DNA of 64,000 bases, from positions 604,085 to 668,084 of the forward strand of contig CACVBU010000250.1 in assembly GCA_902728285.1 (NCBI GenBank), given 5' to 3'. Of this stretch, positions 10,074 to 20,426 are shown in pieces. The position numbers and the translations under genes are program-made. Positions within the stretch are counted from its first letter, which is position 1; every line of letters starts with the position of its first letter. The notes beneath the pieces were generated by a model. That model saw only the letters and a list, made by a program, of their open reading frames with translations, was not told the DNA's origin and ran no database searches. The DNA comes from Clytia hemisphaerica. Lineage: Eukaryota > Cnidaria > Hydrozoa > Leptothecata > Clytiidae.

Positions 10074-10267
10074 CGCCACTCCATATACATTACGTTCGGT
10101 ACGCCACTGGGGCTACCATATTTGTTTATGTTTTTATCGCTACCCTTACGGTAGCCGAGTCCAGGGACCTTCGAGTTTTATCTTTCACTTTCACTTAGTC
10201 AAGAAGCTGTTGTATTTTTACTGAAACTTTGTTGTTGATTTCCTGTGTGTAATCCGAACTACTGGCG
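10074..10267 (+). repeat. 3' LTR, 194 bp
   Basis: Partner of the 5' LTR at 4980-5173, same orientation, nearly identical. Preceded by a purine-rich tract at about 10055-10070 and followed by the resumed zinc-knuckle gene (NIPSTKSSSSS frame). The high LTR identity contrasts with the broken internal frames, which is worth noting for dating. Confidence 0.92.
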
Positions 10268-10960
10268 CCTAATATTCCTTCCACTAAAAGTAGCTCTTCA
10301 TCGTCGTCATCAAAAAGATCACCTACTTCAACATCAAAAAGTCAAACTGGGAAATGATTTAATTTCATAAATGAATAAATGTATTCAAAGTTGGACAGTT
10401 TCTTTTCGTAGAACTACGTGTTCGTTAATTTTCTGGAAAAAATTGCGTTATATTTGATAAAGATACAGTTTGTTTTTCTCATTTATGTGTTTTCAAACAC
10501 TTTTTCATACAGCGAATTTGTTTTGCAATTTTTACTTTGTCATTTAATTCAGAGTTCTGGGAGTTCAAACGATCAGAGGAATACCCTGTCACTGGGAAAA
10601 TATCACAATTTTCAAGCTTTTGGAAAAAAGAATTAAAAGCACCATCTCTATTGTCTAATATAACAGATCATGGATATAAATTGCAATTTGTGAGCACTCC
10701 TCCTTCTTGTTATGCCAAAAATAACGCTTCAAGCCTGAACAATACAGCTTTTGTTGAAGAGTCGATCGAAAAACTAATTAAGGATGGTCACATCAAGCAA
10801 GTAAAAGAAGCTCCTTTTTGTGTGAATCCTTTGACTGTAGCAAAAAGAATGAAAAATTACGACTTGTTATTGATTTGAGGCACATCAACTCTTTTATCGA
10901 TCCACCGAAATTTAAATATTAGGATTTGAAGACTGCTGCAGTCAGAGTTTTCTCGGTTTC
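10268..10960 (+). pseudogene. DIRS-like retroelement: Gag tail, possible intron, start of RT
   Basis: After the LTR element a Ser/Lys-rich tail ends at about 10357. A pyrimidine-rich stretch ending TTTAATTCAG (about 10545-10552) looks like a splice acceptor. The next frame (10537-10878) reads FWKKELKAPSLLSNITDHGY, then FVEESIEKLIKDGHIKQV and PFCVNPLTVAK; after a 1-base frameshift near 10845, RLVIDLRHINSFI. This is the RT entry typical of DIRS-like elements (VNPLSV, LDLRHVN). A point stop (TAG for GAG) lies near 10919 and the coding signal ends at GCTTCAAAG|GTATTTTG near 10977. The palm, RNase H and tyrosine recombinase are absent. Confidence 0.6.
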
Positions 10961-10977
10961 GCGTGGAGCTTCAAAGG

Positions 10978-12133
10978 TATTTTGTTTTTTGTGTCCTGCC
11001 TTTTTATTTTAAGGTTAAACCCTAATTCTACCATACTATCGGAGATACATAAACTTCATATATGTACTTAGTTTTTAACTATTTCGTTGGATATTTTGTC
11101 TTTTTGCTTTTATCAATAGTAATGTCAATTATAGCCGTTGTAACCGTTAGCGTTACGCTCTAAACATTAAAAAATAAATGAGCGAGTAAGAAAAACGCTT
11201 GAAATAATTTAGAAACGATTCTCGATTTTCTTTTTTTAGTTCTTGACGAAACAAGCCAGGGGTCTTTTAAGATGGAGCCTCCCCTAACTAGGAGTGCAAA
11301 ATGAAAATTCAAATTGATTCAATCGAATTTTTCGACTTGGTTTGGTCTTGTTCCATTCAAGGCTATATTTCCAGCAGATTTGGAACATTATTCGGATTTT
11401 CTAAGAACCAAGGCCTGAAATTGTAATATTAGAGAAAAATTGATAAAGTGTTAAATTAATTAAGATTTTCGCAAAAATGTACGCGCCAAAATGGAGAATC
11501 TACAGTACGGAGGTCTAATAGCCATAAAAAGGGAGTATCGAGTGTTTTACCTTTTTCCCTTTACATAAAAAAAAGAAGCTATATCCTCCAAGTCAAATCC
11601 TTATAAAAAAGTTTCCAAAAGGCGGACATTAAATTAGCGGAGTTTCCATTTAGCGGACAAAGTTTTCTGCACGAAAAGGCATAGACCCTATATATTTTCC
11701 TCTCTAATTAAGTAGCGGACATCGAACATCAAACTGCGGTTATATACATAAAATTTTAAGATTCGAGCGATTCATTTAAATCATTTTGATACTTCTATAT
11801 AATAATAGCCATTTGTGTGAAGCCATTTTTGCATCGTTTTGATTCTCGCTAGCGATTTTAGATCTCCGTCTGTCTTTTTCCGGGGGATATGTTTTATATT
11901 TTTAGCAACCTTTTTTAGCCTAAAACATGATGTTTTCGGTAATTCTTGCCCCATGACTAATATAAAATCGATAGCAATAGAGCGCGTAAAACTTATGCAT
12001 TCCTCAATATTGAATTTTGAGTAATCTGCTATTTTTTTTAATTTACGATATTATCAAAACTTTCAAAAGCGTCTCTGCGTTCTTCAGATTAAGGAAGATT
12101 ATTTTCGAGAATAGATTTTTCACAACAAACATA
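10978..12133. other. non-coding AT-rich stretch
   Basis: No supportable gene. Around 11630-11735 there are four short repeats of the type TAGCGGACA/AGGCGGACA, reminiscent of the TGCGGACAA repeats at 450-505 but not clearly homologous. An open frame at 11839-12024 has no recognisable features. Confidence 0.5.
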
Positions 12134-12142
12134 GTTGATAGT

Positions 12143-12177
12143 GTGACTGAATCAATCTGGCTTAGATTTCTAAGCTA
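12143..12177. mobile_element. 35-bp one-ended remnant of a MITE with a 9-bp target duplication
   Basis: The 35 bases differ at only about two sites from the right terminus of the element at 25571-26158 (GTGACTGAATCAATCTGGCT... ending in GCTA). They are flanked by GTTGATAGT at 12134-12142 and 12178-12186. This is what remains if a full element kept only one tip, or if a single end inserted. The match and the duplication are direct observations; the mechanism is inference. Confidence 0.7.
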
Positions 12178-12186
12178 GTTGATAGT

Positions 12187-12647
12187 TACGGAACCCTACT
12201 TTTATTTTGAATCAATTTATTTGCAGTGAACAAAAGCACTGCAAGGTCATCTTTTCAATCCAAGCCTTTTGAATATAAAGTTTCGTCTATTATTTTCGAT
12301 CAAGCTAATAAGTTAGTGACTAGTCGACGACAACCTTGGGCCGCTAGTTGTACAGTGTGTCCGTAAAAAACGTACAAAGTTTTATATTTAAGGGCTCTGA
12401 CCATAGTGAATTTTTCAAATTGCCATGCACAAAACATCAATTACTGCCTGATATAGCCATTAAAACTATGACATGTTATATTACAGACACTGTAGTTTAA
12501 ATGAAAAAGTTTTTCTTTCCATAAAATGTTAGTTCCATTATGACTGTATTGTTGTAGAGGATCGAAAAAATAACAAATCTCAATAACCAAATTTATCTGC
12601 CTGCTGAATATCTCTTACTATTTCTATTATTTTACCAATATAATACC
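12187..12647. other. spacer with a solitary mariner-like end
   Basis: At about 12350 the sequence TACAGTGTGTCCGTAAAAAA has the form of a Tc1/mariner terminus preceded by TA. I could not find the matching right end, so it is at best a solo terminal fragment. No coding signal. Confidence 0.35.
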
Positions 12648-13816
12648 GGTTAGTGTAAAACACAGGTCACAGGCCACGGGTCACAGGTCATACAAATTAA
12701 AGACCGGGAAACTGTAACGCACTTGTAACATACAACTCATAACATAAGATACTCCAAGAGAGCTGTTTAAGAGAGATGAAAATAGTGACGTCATTTTATC
12801 AAAAATACAAAGCAGGGGATAAAAATATTGAAACATTTATAAAAAATGATATTGAGGATGCTCTAACTTGAATTTTGAGCTATTATACATTAAATTTGAA
12901 AACGTAGTTCGAAAATTATTTAAAAAAAACTGACTTTTTTTTAATGTCGAAATTTCAAAAAACCATCAAAAACAGCGAGCAAACTTTTCTCTTGACACTT
13001 ACCTTGTTTACACATAAAAATACCAAAAAATGCAAATGTGTTCATCAAAACTCGTCACGGAATTTAAGAATATGGTAAAACAAGCTATTCCCATGTAAGA
13101 TGATATTTTTGGAAAAGCTGAAATCTTTTTTTGGAAATCTCCATGGTTTTGATGTTATGCTATGTGAGAAAATTTTTGAAAAAATAGATCACCATTCCTA
13201 GACTAGTTGTTCAAAGAACTTGAGTCTGCATTGAGTTTGATGGTGTTGGAAATGTTCATGACGTGCAAATAAGATGGGCAAACTGTTGGCAAAATATAAG
13301 ATAAGAGAAAAAAGAATAAAAGAAACAATGAAATTGTTTTTTTGTCATTTTGTCTTATTTATAGCGTGATTGCTGTTTTTAATGATTTTTTGAAATTTCG
13401 ACATGAAAAAAAATATGGAAATAACTTTCGAACTATCTTTTCAAATTTAATGTATAATAGCTCAAAATTCAAGTTAGAGCATCCTCTATACAATAAAAAA
13501 AGAATGAACATAAAATTTAAATTCTGAAGCTCACAATATCTCGACAAACCTGTATACTTTTTTTTGGTGCACCCGGTATAATACAAGCATTACAGGTCTA
13601 TGTTTTACATGGCATAAAACGCGAAATCACGTGGTAAGCACGTGGATAGATTTTTAGCTTTAAAATAGTTCCAGATCAATAAAATACCTTTGGAATTATA
13701 TTTTTGACATTAACAACTGTTTTTCAAACATTTTCTTTGTGTTTTACAGTAATTGAAGCTGACCTGTCAACACTGACCTGTGACCCGTGAGCTGTGACCT
13801 GTGTTTTACACTAACC
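12648..13816. mobile_element. 1169-bp MULE-type non-autonomous element with 11-bp duplication
   Basis: Left end GGTTAGTGTAAAACACAGGT and right end its complement, inverted repeats of about 43 bp. The flanks carry AATATAATACC at 12637-12647 and 13817-13827, an 11-bp target duplication (9-11 bp is typical of Mutator-like elements). The ends contain repeated CAGGTCACAG/ACGGGTCACAG units. Inside is a second, 49-bp perfect inverted repeat (12854-12902 with 13438-13486), extending imperfectly to about 110 bp per arm, probably another element that inserted. Shares about 60 bp near 12783 and 240 bp near 13578 with the copy at 23755-24296. No transposase. Confidence 0.9.
12854..13486. repeat. long internal palindrome within the MULE-type element
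   Basis: The arm at 12854-12902 (starting GAGGATGCTCTAACTTGAAT) is perfectly complementary to 13438-13486, and weaker complementarity continues inward past AGTTCGAAA. Comparison with the related copy at 23755 shows this block is an insertion: the related copy lacks it after ACATTCATAAAA. Boundaries are about 12838 and 13572. A terminal-inverted-repeat element nested in the larger one is the likely explanation. Confidence 0.7.
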
Positions 13817-13827
13817 AATATAATACC

Positions 13828-14520
13828 ACTGTAAATTATGATCCTAATAAAAAAATTTAACACATTTGTTTATGATTTGAAGAAAAGTAGTTCTAGCTTC
13901 TGTTCAATTTTTAGGAGGAATATAATATGTTCGGCTTCTACGACGTATTGAAAATTCCCTTTCGTTTAAGAGATTAGTTAGCAAAACAATAGTAATAAAT
14001 TTTATTTCTGTCTTCGAATCCAACTGACTCGGGGGCATAGAATAAAACATTTGGAATACTAGAAACTGTATCATGGCGAGATTTTCGAATGTAGTGAGAA
14101 TTCCATTCATGTTTTGCTTCATCCAGTTGATTTTGTAGAATACAAACCACACGCATTTTATATGTACGTGGTGACCTAAAGTCTGTCCAGATATAATTGG
14201 CAGTGGAAACAAGAATGTCTGTAACTTTTGATGTTCAAATATAATTATGGAAATTTTCTTTGCTTGTTTTAGAGAAGCGCTATATTTGAATGTATTTTTG
14301 GTTGAAAAATTTTTAGCGGTTAAATTTGCGATTGTAAAAATTGAGCTTTTTTTCTACTTATGCTATAACTTTCATTTTTACACCAGTGGTAGTTCAACCT
14401 TAGGTTAAGAAGTTTGTTAAATTTCAAAGTAAACAGAAAAGTCCTTCGGAAGATATGGGACCCGAAATACGCCTTGGTAGCACTTTTCTGTGAAATATCT
14501 CTTGCTATCAAAATATCAAA
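13828..14520. other. non-coding stretch
   Basis: Open frames on the minus strand (13904-14212, 14320-14511) have no recognisable domain and AT-driven composition; nothing supportable. Confidence 0.5.
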
Positions 14521-14522
14521 AA

Positions 14523-14839
14523 CTTATTACTAAAAACGGGGGTTATGTTATCTTTTTGAACAGGGCAATTAAAAGTTGGAAAATGTTAAGTGTTGGTGCA
14601 TTGGTATTATTGGTATCATTGATTATTTCGAAACGAAGTGAAATCACAGTATAATTGTTTTTATTGAAAAGATAAGCATGAACTTATATTGCTTTTGTTA
14701 TTTTTAAGTCATTGAAGAAATTTGCTAATTCCCAAAACACTAAACACAGTTTGGCTATGAGGTCATTAAAGAGATCGTAAAATGTGTTATGATCGAGAAA
14801 CTGTTTAATCATATCACTACCCCCGTTTTTAGTAATAAG
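14523..14839. mobile_element. 317-bp inverted-repeat element, possible MITE
   Basis: The 21 bases at 14523-14543 (CTTATTACTAAAAACGGGGG...) are exactly complementary to 14819-14839, with partial complementarity further inward. I cannot see a convincing target duplication. No coding content. Confidence 0.6.
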
Positions 14840-15589
14840 TAGGAGATTAAATTTAATAAACTTCTTTAGTATTTTTGTGTAACAATTTTCCGAAATTGAG
14901 GTATCGAAATTTTTAAAAATGGATTATTACTAGAAGGGTCCCACGTGCCAAATATTACAAACCATCTGATTTTCTCTCTAGTAGTACAATTATTATGGAA
15001 AAGACTCTTCCAAATAGGCTTGAATTCTGTCTGCAAAGTAGTAGTTTAGTAGTAGTTTTAAAAATGCACACACTTGTTATGCTTTTATCAAAGAATTATT
15101 GCAATACAGACTGTATCTTCATAAAGTTAATTATAAAGACTGGTGCGTCCAGCCAAACACAGATTCGAATCGTAGCTCTCACTGCACCATATTAAAATCA
15201 TCCACACCACAACTTGCTAGCTTTTTGAATTATATAATGTTAGTGAAACGGGGACTCGGTCAGAAGTCTGTTGTATGGACCCCAGGTTTATTTCACCCCC
15301 TATATACCCATCCCCCTTACTATGGTGGAATTTTATCTCCCCCCTTTCTTACAGGACATCCTTTTTGAAAGAAACTTGCTACCAAAATTATTTAAAGAGT
15401 ATATACAAAGTATATGCAGCCATTAGAATGAAACTTTGCTAGTTTTATGAACTACACTTGTCCCATGAAACACATTTATTCTTTTAAACAGACTGACCAT
15501 ATTGTAGGCCAAAATTTTCAAACCCCCTTTATTATTTCCTGAAATGCTTCTATCAGAGAATAGAAAGCGTTGTTGTGCCTCTTTTCCTA
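14840..15589. other. non-coding stretch
   Basis: Nothing supportable. Open frames at 14995-15195 and 15099-15368 lack any domain. A C-rich patch at about 15293-15345 is notable only for composition. Confidence 0.5.
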
Positions 15590-17252
15590 TTTGAATCGTT
15601 TCCCTTTCTTTGTAGGTTCCCTGAGGGTTGAGGCTTTCTGGGAGAATCCTTGAATGAAATCAGAATCTCTTTGCATCATGCAGAGAAAACTGATCAACTC
15701 CTCTTTGTTTTTGGAAGTGGTCATGTGATTCAAGGCTTCAACCTTCTCAGGATCAGGGCGGATGCCTGCTGCTGAGATGATCCTTCATGATCCAGAACTT
15801 AATTTCCTTTGCCCCATTTTTCTTTGTTGAGTGTCAATCCCCTTTCTAGTGAGATAGACAGTACTTCTTCAGTTACTTTGACATGTTTGCAAACAGTGGT
15901 TGCAGGGCTGCGTTCAGTTATCCTTCTGATGGCTTTAAGCCCATTACCAATCATTTATATCGATAGAGTTTGCCACTAGCGTGAAAAACGGTTAGATTCC
16001 TTGCCTCTTCTGCGATTTCCAATTGCCAGTAGGCAGACTTTAAATCAATCTGAAATTACCTTCTTACCGGAAAGTTGTGCCTTTATGTCTTTAGGCCTAG
16101 GGATTGGATAGTTTGACGACAGTAACGCTTTATTCAAGTTCTTAGCATCAAGAGTGTCTCTTATGTTTCCGTCGTCTTTTGGTGCTATTACAATGTTCGA
16201 GATCCAAGGGGTTTGCTGGCAAGCAGGGAGTTCTTCAATTACATTCTGGCTTACAATATTAGTAATTGTTTCCTCTATCCGGCTTTTCAGATGATATGGG
16301 ATCTTTCATCTGACATCTCAATCATTCTTATCGGCATTAGAAATTTTGGTGTTGCATTACTTTAGCGTAATGGCCGGTTCTGTCACATTTGCTGCAAACG
16401 GATTTTTTTAGCTGGACATTCCTTGGCATGTACTAATATATCTTGTTTTTTTTTCAACTATCCCACATACGAAACATGTTGTTTGCTTGTTTTTATTTGA
16501 TGGTGGAGCTGGAGGCCGTCTATTAGTGTTAGGATTCTTTCTGGAATATTTCCCATATACTTTGTTGATCTTGCCTTTGCCACTGATCTCTGAGGCGCTT
16601 TTGGCAGCGCTTTCTAGTCGCATGCCTTCTTTTCTCAGTGAGGCAAGGACCCAAGAGTTTTTTAACGCTTCTTCCCTGATCTCTTCGCTCGATGTCCCAA
16701 TAATCGTTTGGTCTCGGACTGCGATTGTCAGAGCTGTACAATTTTGATTATCACATGTGAATTGGCAGTGTTTTGCTTCTTCCTCGACTCGGTTGCAGAA
16801 GGCTATTAACGTTTCTTCCTTCTCCTGGCATAGAGACCGGAATTGAAAGTGCTTCAAAGTCAGATTTTCAGTTGGTTTGTAGTACAATTGAATCGCCTCT
16901 TTGAATTGTTGGCAAGTGGCTTCTTTTCTGGCTTTTTCAGTGGCTGATGCCATTGTCCAATCGCTGACAAGTCTTCATGATGAGTATATACCGAGAAATT
17001 TAGCAACCATATCCTTTGATTTCCATTGGTCGATGATGTCGTCGTATTCTGTCATCGTTGGATTTCTGTTGTTGTTTCCAAACTTCCATCTTTGAATCGC
17101 AGAATCCAACAAGACTTTGAGCGGATCCGGGTACATGGCTGCATATCTTTACTCATAGTCTTGACTGAGTTCCAAAAATGAGTTCAGTTTATCATCCGGA
17201 TGGCAGTCAGGGTCAAAGAATAATTGTGGTGATACACTCACACCAGAACTCA
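15590..17252 (-). pseudogene. Ty3/gypsy retroelement relic: gag joined to RT, protease missing
   Basis: Read on minus. Gag begins at about 17252 (MSSGVSVSPQLFFDPDCHPD), has in-frame stops, and continues as the open frame 16953-16408 (FQFRSLCQEKEETLIAFCNR). A knuckle-like CSKCDRTGHYAKV lies near 16370-16400 with the last Cys replaced. Without any protease motif the sequence passes into RT: IEELPACQQTPWISNIVIAP, RDTLDAKNLNKALLSSNYPI, KSAYWQLEIAEEARNLTVF. The YXDD palm is missing, but the thumb is present (ELISFLCMMQRDSDFIQGFS, 15590-15740). At least two internal deletions and many stops. No LTRs found. Confidence 0.8.
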
Positions 17253-17260
17253 TACCAGAC

Positions 17261-17375
17261 CAGATTAGAAACCTGGTAGTTCACTAATTAGTGAAAGCTG
17301 CGAGTTATTATGCTTATATTATTCAGACCAGATGGGTAGATCTGGTAGTTCACCTACTGGTGAAAGCTGAATGAG
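17261..17375. repeat. two imperfect copies of a roughly 70-bp unit
   Basis: CAGACCAGAT...CTGGTAGTTCAC...GTGAAAGCTG occurs at about 17261 and again at about 17331. It lies just upstream of the gypsy gag start and could be part of that element's leader. Confidence 0.6.
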
Positions 17376-18085
17376 TATGAATATGTATATATTATATTAT
17401 CGTTAAGGAAGGGTTTTCAACTTACCGTGATTTTGTGTTTGACTTGCTACAAAGGTAGTGTTGATGCATTATCACTTCATTTCATCTCAGCCACAACAAA
17501 ATAATGGTGTTTTTATCTTCGTCGCCAAGAATAATATGTCATATATTGTATTTATTTGTTATGTATCATATTAGTTGACCCTGACTCTAAAGTAGAATAA
17601 AATAAAGTATCTTAAAAAATTACCATAAATTTCACTCTTCTTTGCAGTAGCTTTCATGGAATACATATCATACACCCACACCATATTTTCCAAGATTTCT
17701 CGATTAACCCATTAAAAACAATGAAAAAATTATACTTTATAGCAAGCCTATATATGTGGCTTTACCATCCAATCAAAGAGCATTGCATAAAATATGTTTT
17801 TGCTTTGAATATCATAAAAATTATAGCATGGGTCTATACAAATTACAATTTGGCTCTTCGCTGCAACCGCCATGTTGTTGTACGCATCTTCAACAAAAGA
17901 AAATCATTCTTTTATCTCCACGGCCCAAGAAAATAGAAAAGTGACGTCATTTGCATAATTAACAATTCGACGGAGTTCCTTCTTATTTCAAATTCCTTGA
18001 TTAAACCAATCTTTTTTGCCTTTTCAGAGATCAGTTCAGTGGCGAATTGTAAAGTAGTTTTAAGGAGTTCTATTCACATGGTCTA
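17376..18085. other. non-coding stretch
   Basis: Nothing supportable; overlapping small open frames at 17721-17944 are composition artefacts as far as I can judge. Confidence 0.5.
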
Positions 18086-18690
18086 GAAATATTTTATTTC
18101 TCAAAATACTAACTTAAGAAATATACTTGTAACTTTTGATTGGAAGATGGCAGCTAATTCAAATTTTGCAGTCTTGTACCACAACACACATAAAAGTCTC
18201 CGTCCAAATTTGGAATCAATCCAATGACGTCATCGATTCCTATGGCAAAATCATCATTTTCGACTTATGCAGCCAAACGCGTCAGCTTGGCCAAAAGCTA
18301 AAAATGGCCATAAATTCTGAACTACAAATGGCCAGTCGCCCAACTTTTGCTCACAGACTCGTATTGGTAGGGGTACGGCTGCTGAAAACTTTCATCTCGT
18401 TTTGCTGACGTTAGCACTTTTTATAAGAATATTTCTTAAATCCGTAATTTGAGAAATATTTTATTTCTCAAAATACTAATTTAAGAAATATGCTTGTAAT
18501 TTCTGATTGGAAGATGACAGCAAAATCAGTTTTTGCAGCCTTACCCCACAACATACAGCGGTGTTTCGGTCCAAATTTGGAATCAATCCGATGACGTCAT
18601 CGATTTCTATGGTAAAATCATCATTTTCGACTTATGCAGCCAAAAGCTAAAAATGGCAATAAATTCTGAACTACGAATAGCCAGTTAACT
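18086..18690 (+). repeat. direct duplication of about 235-250 bp
   Basis: Two copies, about 18086-18336 and 18450-18685, share AATATTTTATTTCTCAAAAT, GGAATCAATCC.ATGACGTCA and GCAGCCAAA...AAAATGGC stretches with roughly 85-90% identity by eye. The second lacks about 15 bp (ACGCGTCAGCTTGGCC). The copies are 364 bp apart. Neither contains a credible gene. Confidence 0.75.
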
Positions 18691-18866
18691 ATGTTTTGTT
18701 TATCATGGGTCTGGCAAGGTTTTAAATGGACCGCTGTCCATGCTGTCCGCCCAGTCCACGGACTGGTTAACAATGTTTTCGTTTTGTAATTGCTTGGCAA
18801 GTTTTTAACCGGACCGCTGTCCGGCCAGTCCCGCAGTTAAACAAGTTAACCAAGTCTTTGATAAGA
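18691..18866. repeat. two short related units
   Basis: GGACCGCTGTCC followed by CCAGTCC occurs at about 18728 and again at about 18812, each preceded by a GGCAAG(G/T)TTTT(A/T)AA-type stretch. Function unknown. Confidence 0.45.
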
Positions 18867-19510
18867 GGTAAGTTTTTCAAACAAATTGAAGTTACACTAG
18901 CCCGCAGACTCTGCTGGACTTGAGGATCTATTATTCTAGTATTGACAATCTTGAAAATGTTTTGTTAAAACATGGTAAGTTTTTAGACAAATTGAAGTTA
19001 CACTAGCCCGCAGACTTGAGGATCTACAGTATTATTCTAGTACCGTAAATCACTGATTAAGCGCCCGGGCGCTTTTTCAGGCTCTGAGGGGGGCGCTTAT
19101 TCAAGTGGGGCACTTATTCAAGCAGGGCGCTTATTTTTGTCTTGCTTGAGAAGTTAGAAAAGAAGAAAAAGATTATCGGCATTGATATAACTGAAAGCAA
19201 GCTGAAGAAACTTCCCTGCTTTGTAAAAGTCAAAAGCGAATCTGAAGAAAAAGAAACAGAAAAAAAAGAAAGCTAAAAAACCTTGATTTTTATTTTTGTT
19301 CCAATTTTTTTCGACTGTTAATCATCTGAAGAGAAATTCTTCTCCCGGAAATTAAACTAGGCCACCAATTCGACCTTATTCAAAGGGGGGCGCTTATAAA
19401 ATTATTTTAACTAAATGGGGGCGCTTATTCGAGCGGGGCGCTAATTCAAGCGAGGCGCTTAATCAGTGATTTACGGTATATTGACAATCTTGAAAATTTT
19501 ATGAAAAGAA
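18867..19510. repeat. tandem repeat of about 107 bp, second copy split by a MITE
   Basis: GGTAAGTTTTT.A.ACAAATTG starts at 18867 and again at 18974, and each copy continues through CACTAGCCCGCAGAC and TTATTCTAGTATTGACAATC. The second copy is interrupted after TTCTAGTA by the element at 19043-19476 and resumes at 19477 with TATTGACAATCTTGAAAAT. Confidence 0.8.
19043..19476. mobile_element. 434-bp MITE with TA target duplication
   Basis: Terminal inverted repeats of 23 bp: the left starts CCGTAAATCACTGATTAAGC and the right ends in its complement. The dinucleotide TA at 19041-19042 and 19477-19478 flanks it, and the uninterrupted neighbour repeat shows a single TA at this site, confirming the duplication. 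The interior has several copies of GGGCGCTTATTCAAG-type units (19093, 19118, 19425). TA duplication points to Tc1/mariner-type mobilisation. No transposase. Confidence 0.92.
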
Positions 19511-19980
19511 TTATGGTATAATTAAGTATAGTTACTTTAACTTTTACATAAAACATGGCAGGATTTTTTATTTTGCGTTAGTCCACGTTTTCAATTTATA
19601 TCAGATTACATGAGTATTTTTCCTAGGATTTAGTATTTTAATGTTAACTTTGAGCTTGCAACCACCTTATACTATAGGCGCGAAGCTTGACACGTTAGTT
19701 CTTTTGGGGGCACCTTCGGTTGGGACTTTTTATCCCAAAGAGATTGTATAGGAGTGGTTAGCCATGATAGAAATATCGCCAAACATATAACTTACACCAC
19801 CAGTCTCTGTCCATGCTTGAAACTATATCTTAAGAAGGAAAAATCCAAATTTAAATATCTATTTAAGGAATTAAATATTAGTTTAATTTTATTTGTTAAC
19901 GAAAAGAAACGTAAAGGGAGAAACAACCAAAGCTCAGTACCCATAAACCAAATTACCGACCCACACTATGACCCAACCCC
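19511..19980. other. mostly non-coding
   Basis: The open frame at 19754-19984 shows no domain; it directly precedes the unknown coding fragment at 19981 and might be a degraded part of it, but I see no support beyond position. Confidence 0.35.
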
Positions 19981-20199
19981 ATGATGAAGAAAAGCAAAAA
20001 AACTTCACTCACTTTTGGTACTAATAAACCATTTGTGTTGCATTTAATTCAAAACGAAGAATGTGCAAGGGCGCAAAAGTGTATGCAGTGTGGAATGGCT
20101 TTTTCTCGTGGAGGAAAAATCAAAATTGGGGCAGATATTGTCATTAAGCTTAAAGAAAGGTATGTTTTGACTAAAAATGAAAGCAGGATAATTAGATAG
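19981..20199 (+). pseudogene. unknown transposon-like protein, first segment
   Basis: The frame reads ECARAQKCMQCGMAFSRGGK then IGADIVIKLKERYVL. The CxxC pair followed by D-I/F-V-I-x-(H/L)-K-E-(R/K)-(W/Y) resembles the C-terminal region of an uncharacterised, often repeated metazoan protein that I remember from cnidarian and aphid genomes; I cannot name it. A second segment at about 21215-21468 on the same strand fits the same family, with two MITEs between them. Possibly a genuine intron invaded by MITEs, possibly a relic. Confidence 0.4.
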
Positions 20200-20212
20200 A
20201 GACTTAGCTACT

Positions 20213-20426
20213 TTAAGGGAACTAATTTTCGCGTTTTTGGGTGTCTACCGCGAAAAGTAGTTCTGCGAAAATTAGTGTATGCAGTTTTACTAGAAATCCT
20301 TAAAAAACCCCTAGGAAAATTTAAGGAAAAATGGGTGTCTACTGCGAAAATTAGTTCCGCAAAAAATGTCAAATTCATACCCTCGTACCGCGAAAATAAG
20401 TTCCGCCAAAATTAGTTCCCTTAAGG
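20213..20426. mobile_element. about 214-bp MITE, AAGGGAACTAATTTTCGCG termini
   Basis: The left end TTAAGGGAACTAATTTTCGC and the right end (about 20402-20421) are inverted copies differing at two or three sites. The interior repeats GCGAAAATTAGT motifs in both orientations. The exact duplicated target is unclear. A weaker relative appears at 31546-31828. Confidence 0.75.

Larger units (their letters stand above)
4980..10267 (+). mobile_element. complete but decayed LTR retrotransposon (Ty3/gypsy-type)
   Basis: Bounded by two nearly identical 194-bp repeats (4980-5173 and 10074-10267). Internal order is Gag, zinc finger, protease, RT, RNase H, integrase. Immediately after the left LTR lies TGGTGATAGGTGCGAG, a plausible tRNA primer-binding site since it begins TGG, the complement of a tRNA 3' CCA. 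A purine-rich tract (AAAAGACAGAAGGCAG) lies just before the right LTR. The LTR ends are CGCCA...TGGCG. A short duplication (CCT) may flank the element. Several frameshifts, an internal stop and a MITE in the integrase show it is inactive, although the LTRs differ at only about one visible site, suggesting a recent insertion. Confidence 0.9.

Noticed and set aside
12187-12647. Complete mariner element starting at about 12350
   Set aside because: Only one mariner-like end is visible; no matching right end or transposase.
15150-15195. GATTCGAATC near TGCACCA, possible tRNA 3' half
   Set aside because: No complementary acceptor strand about 70 bases upstream.
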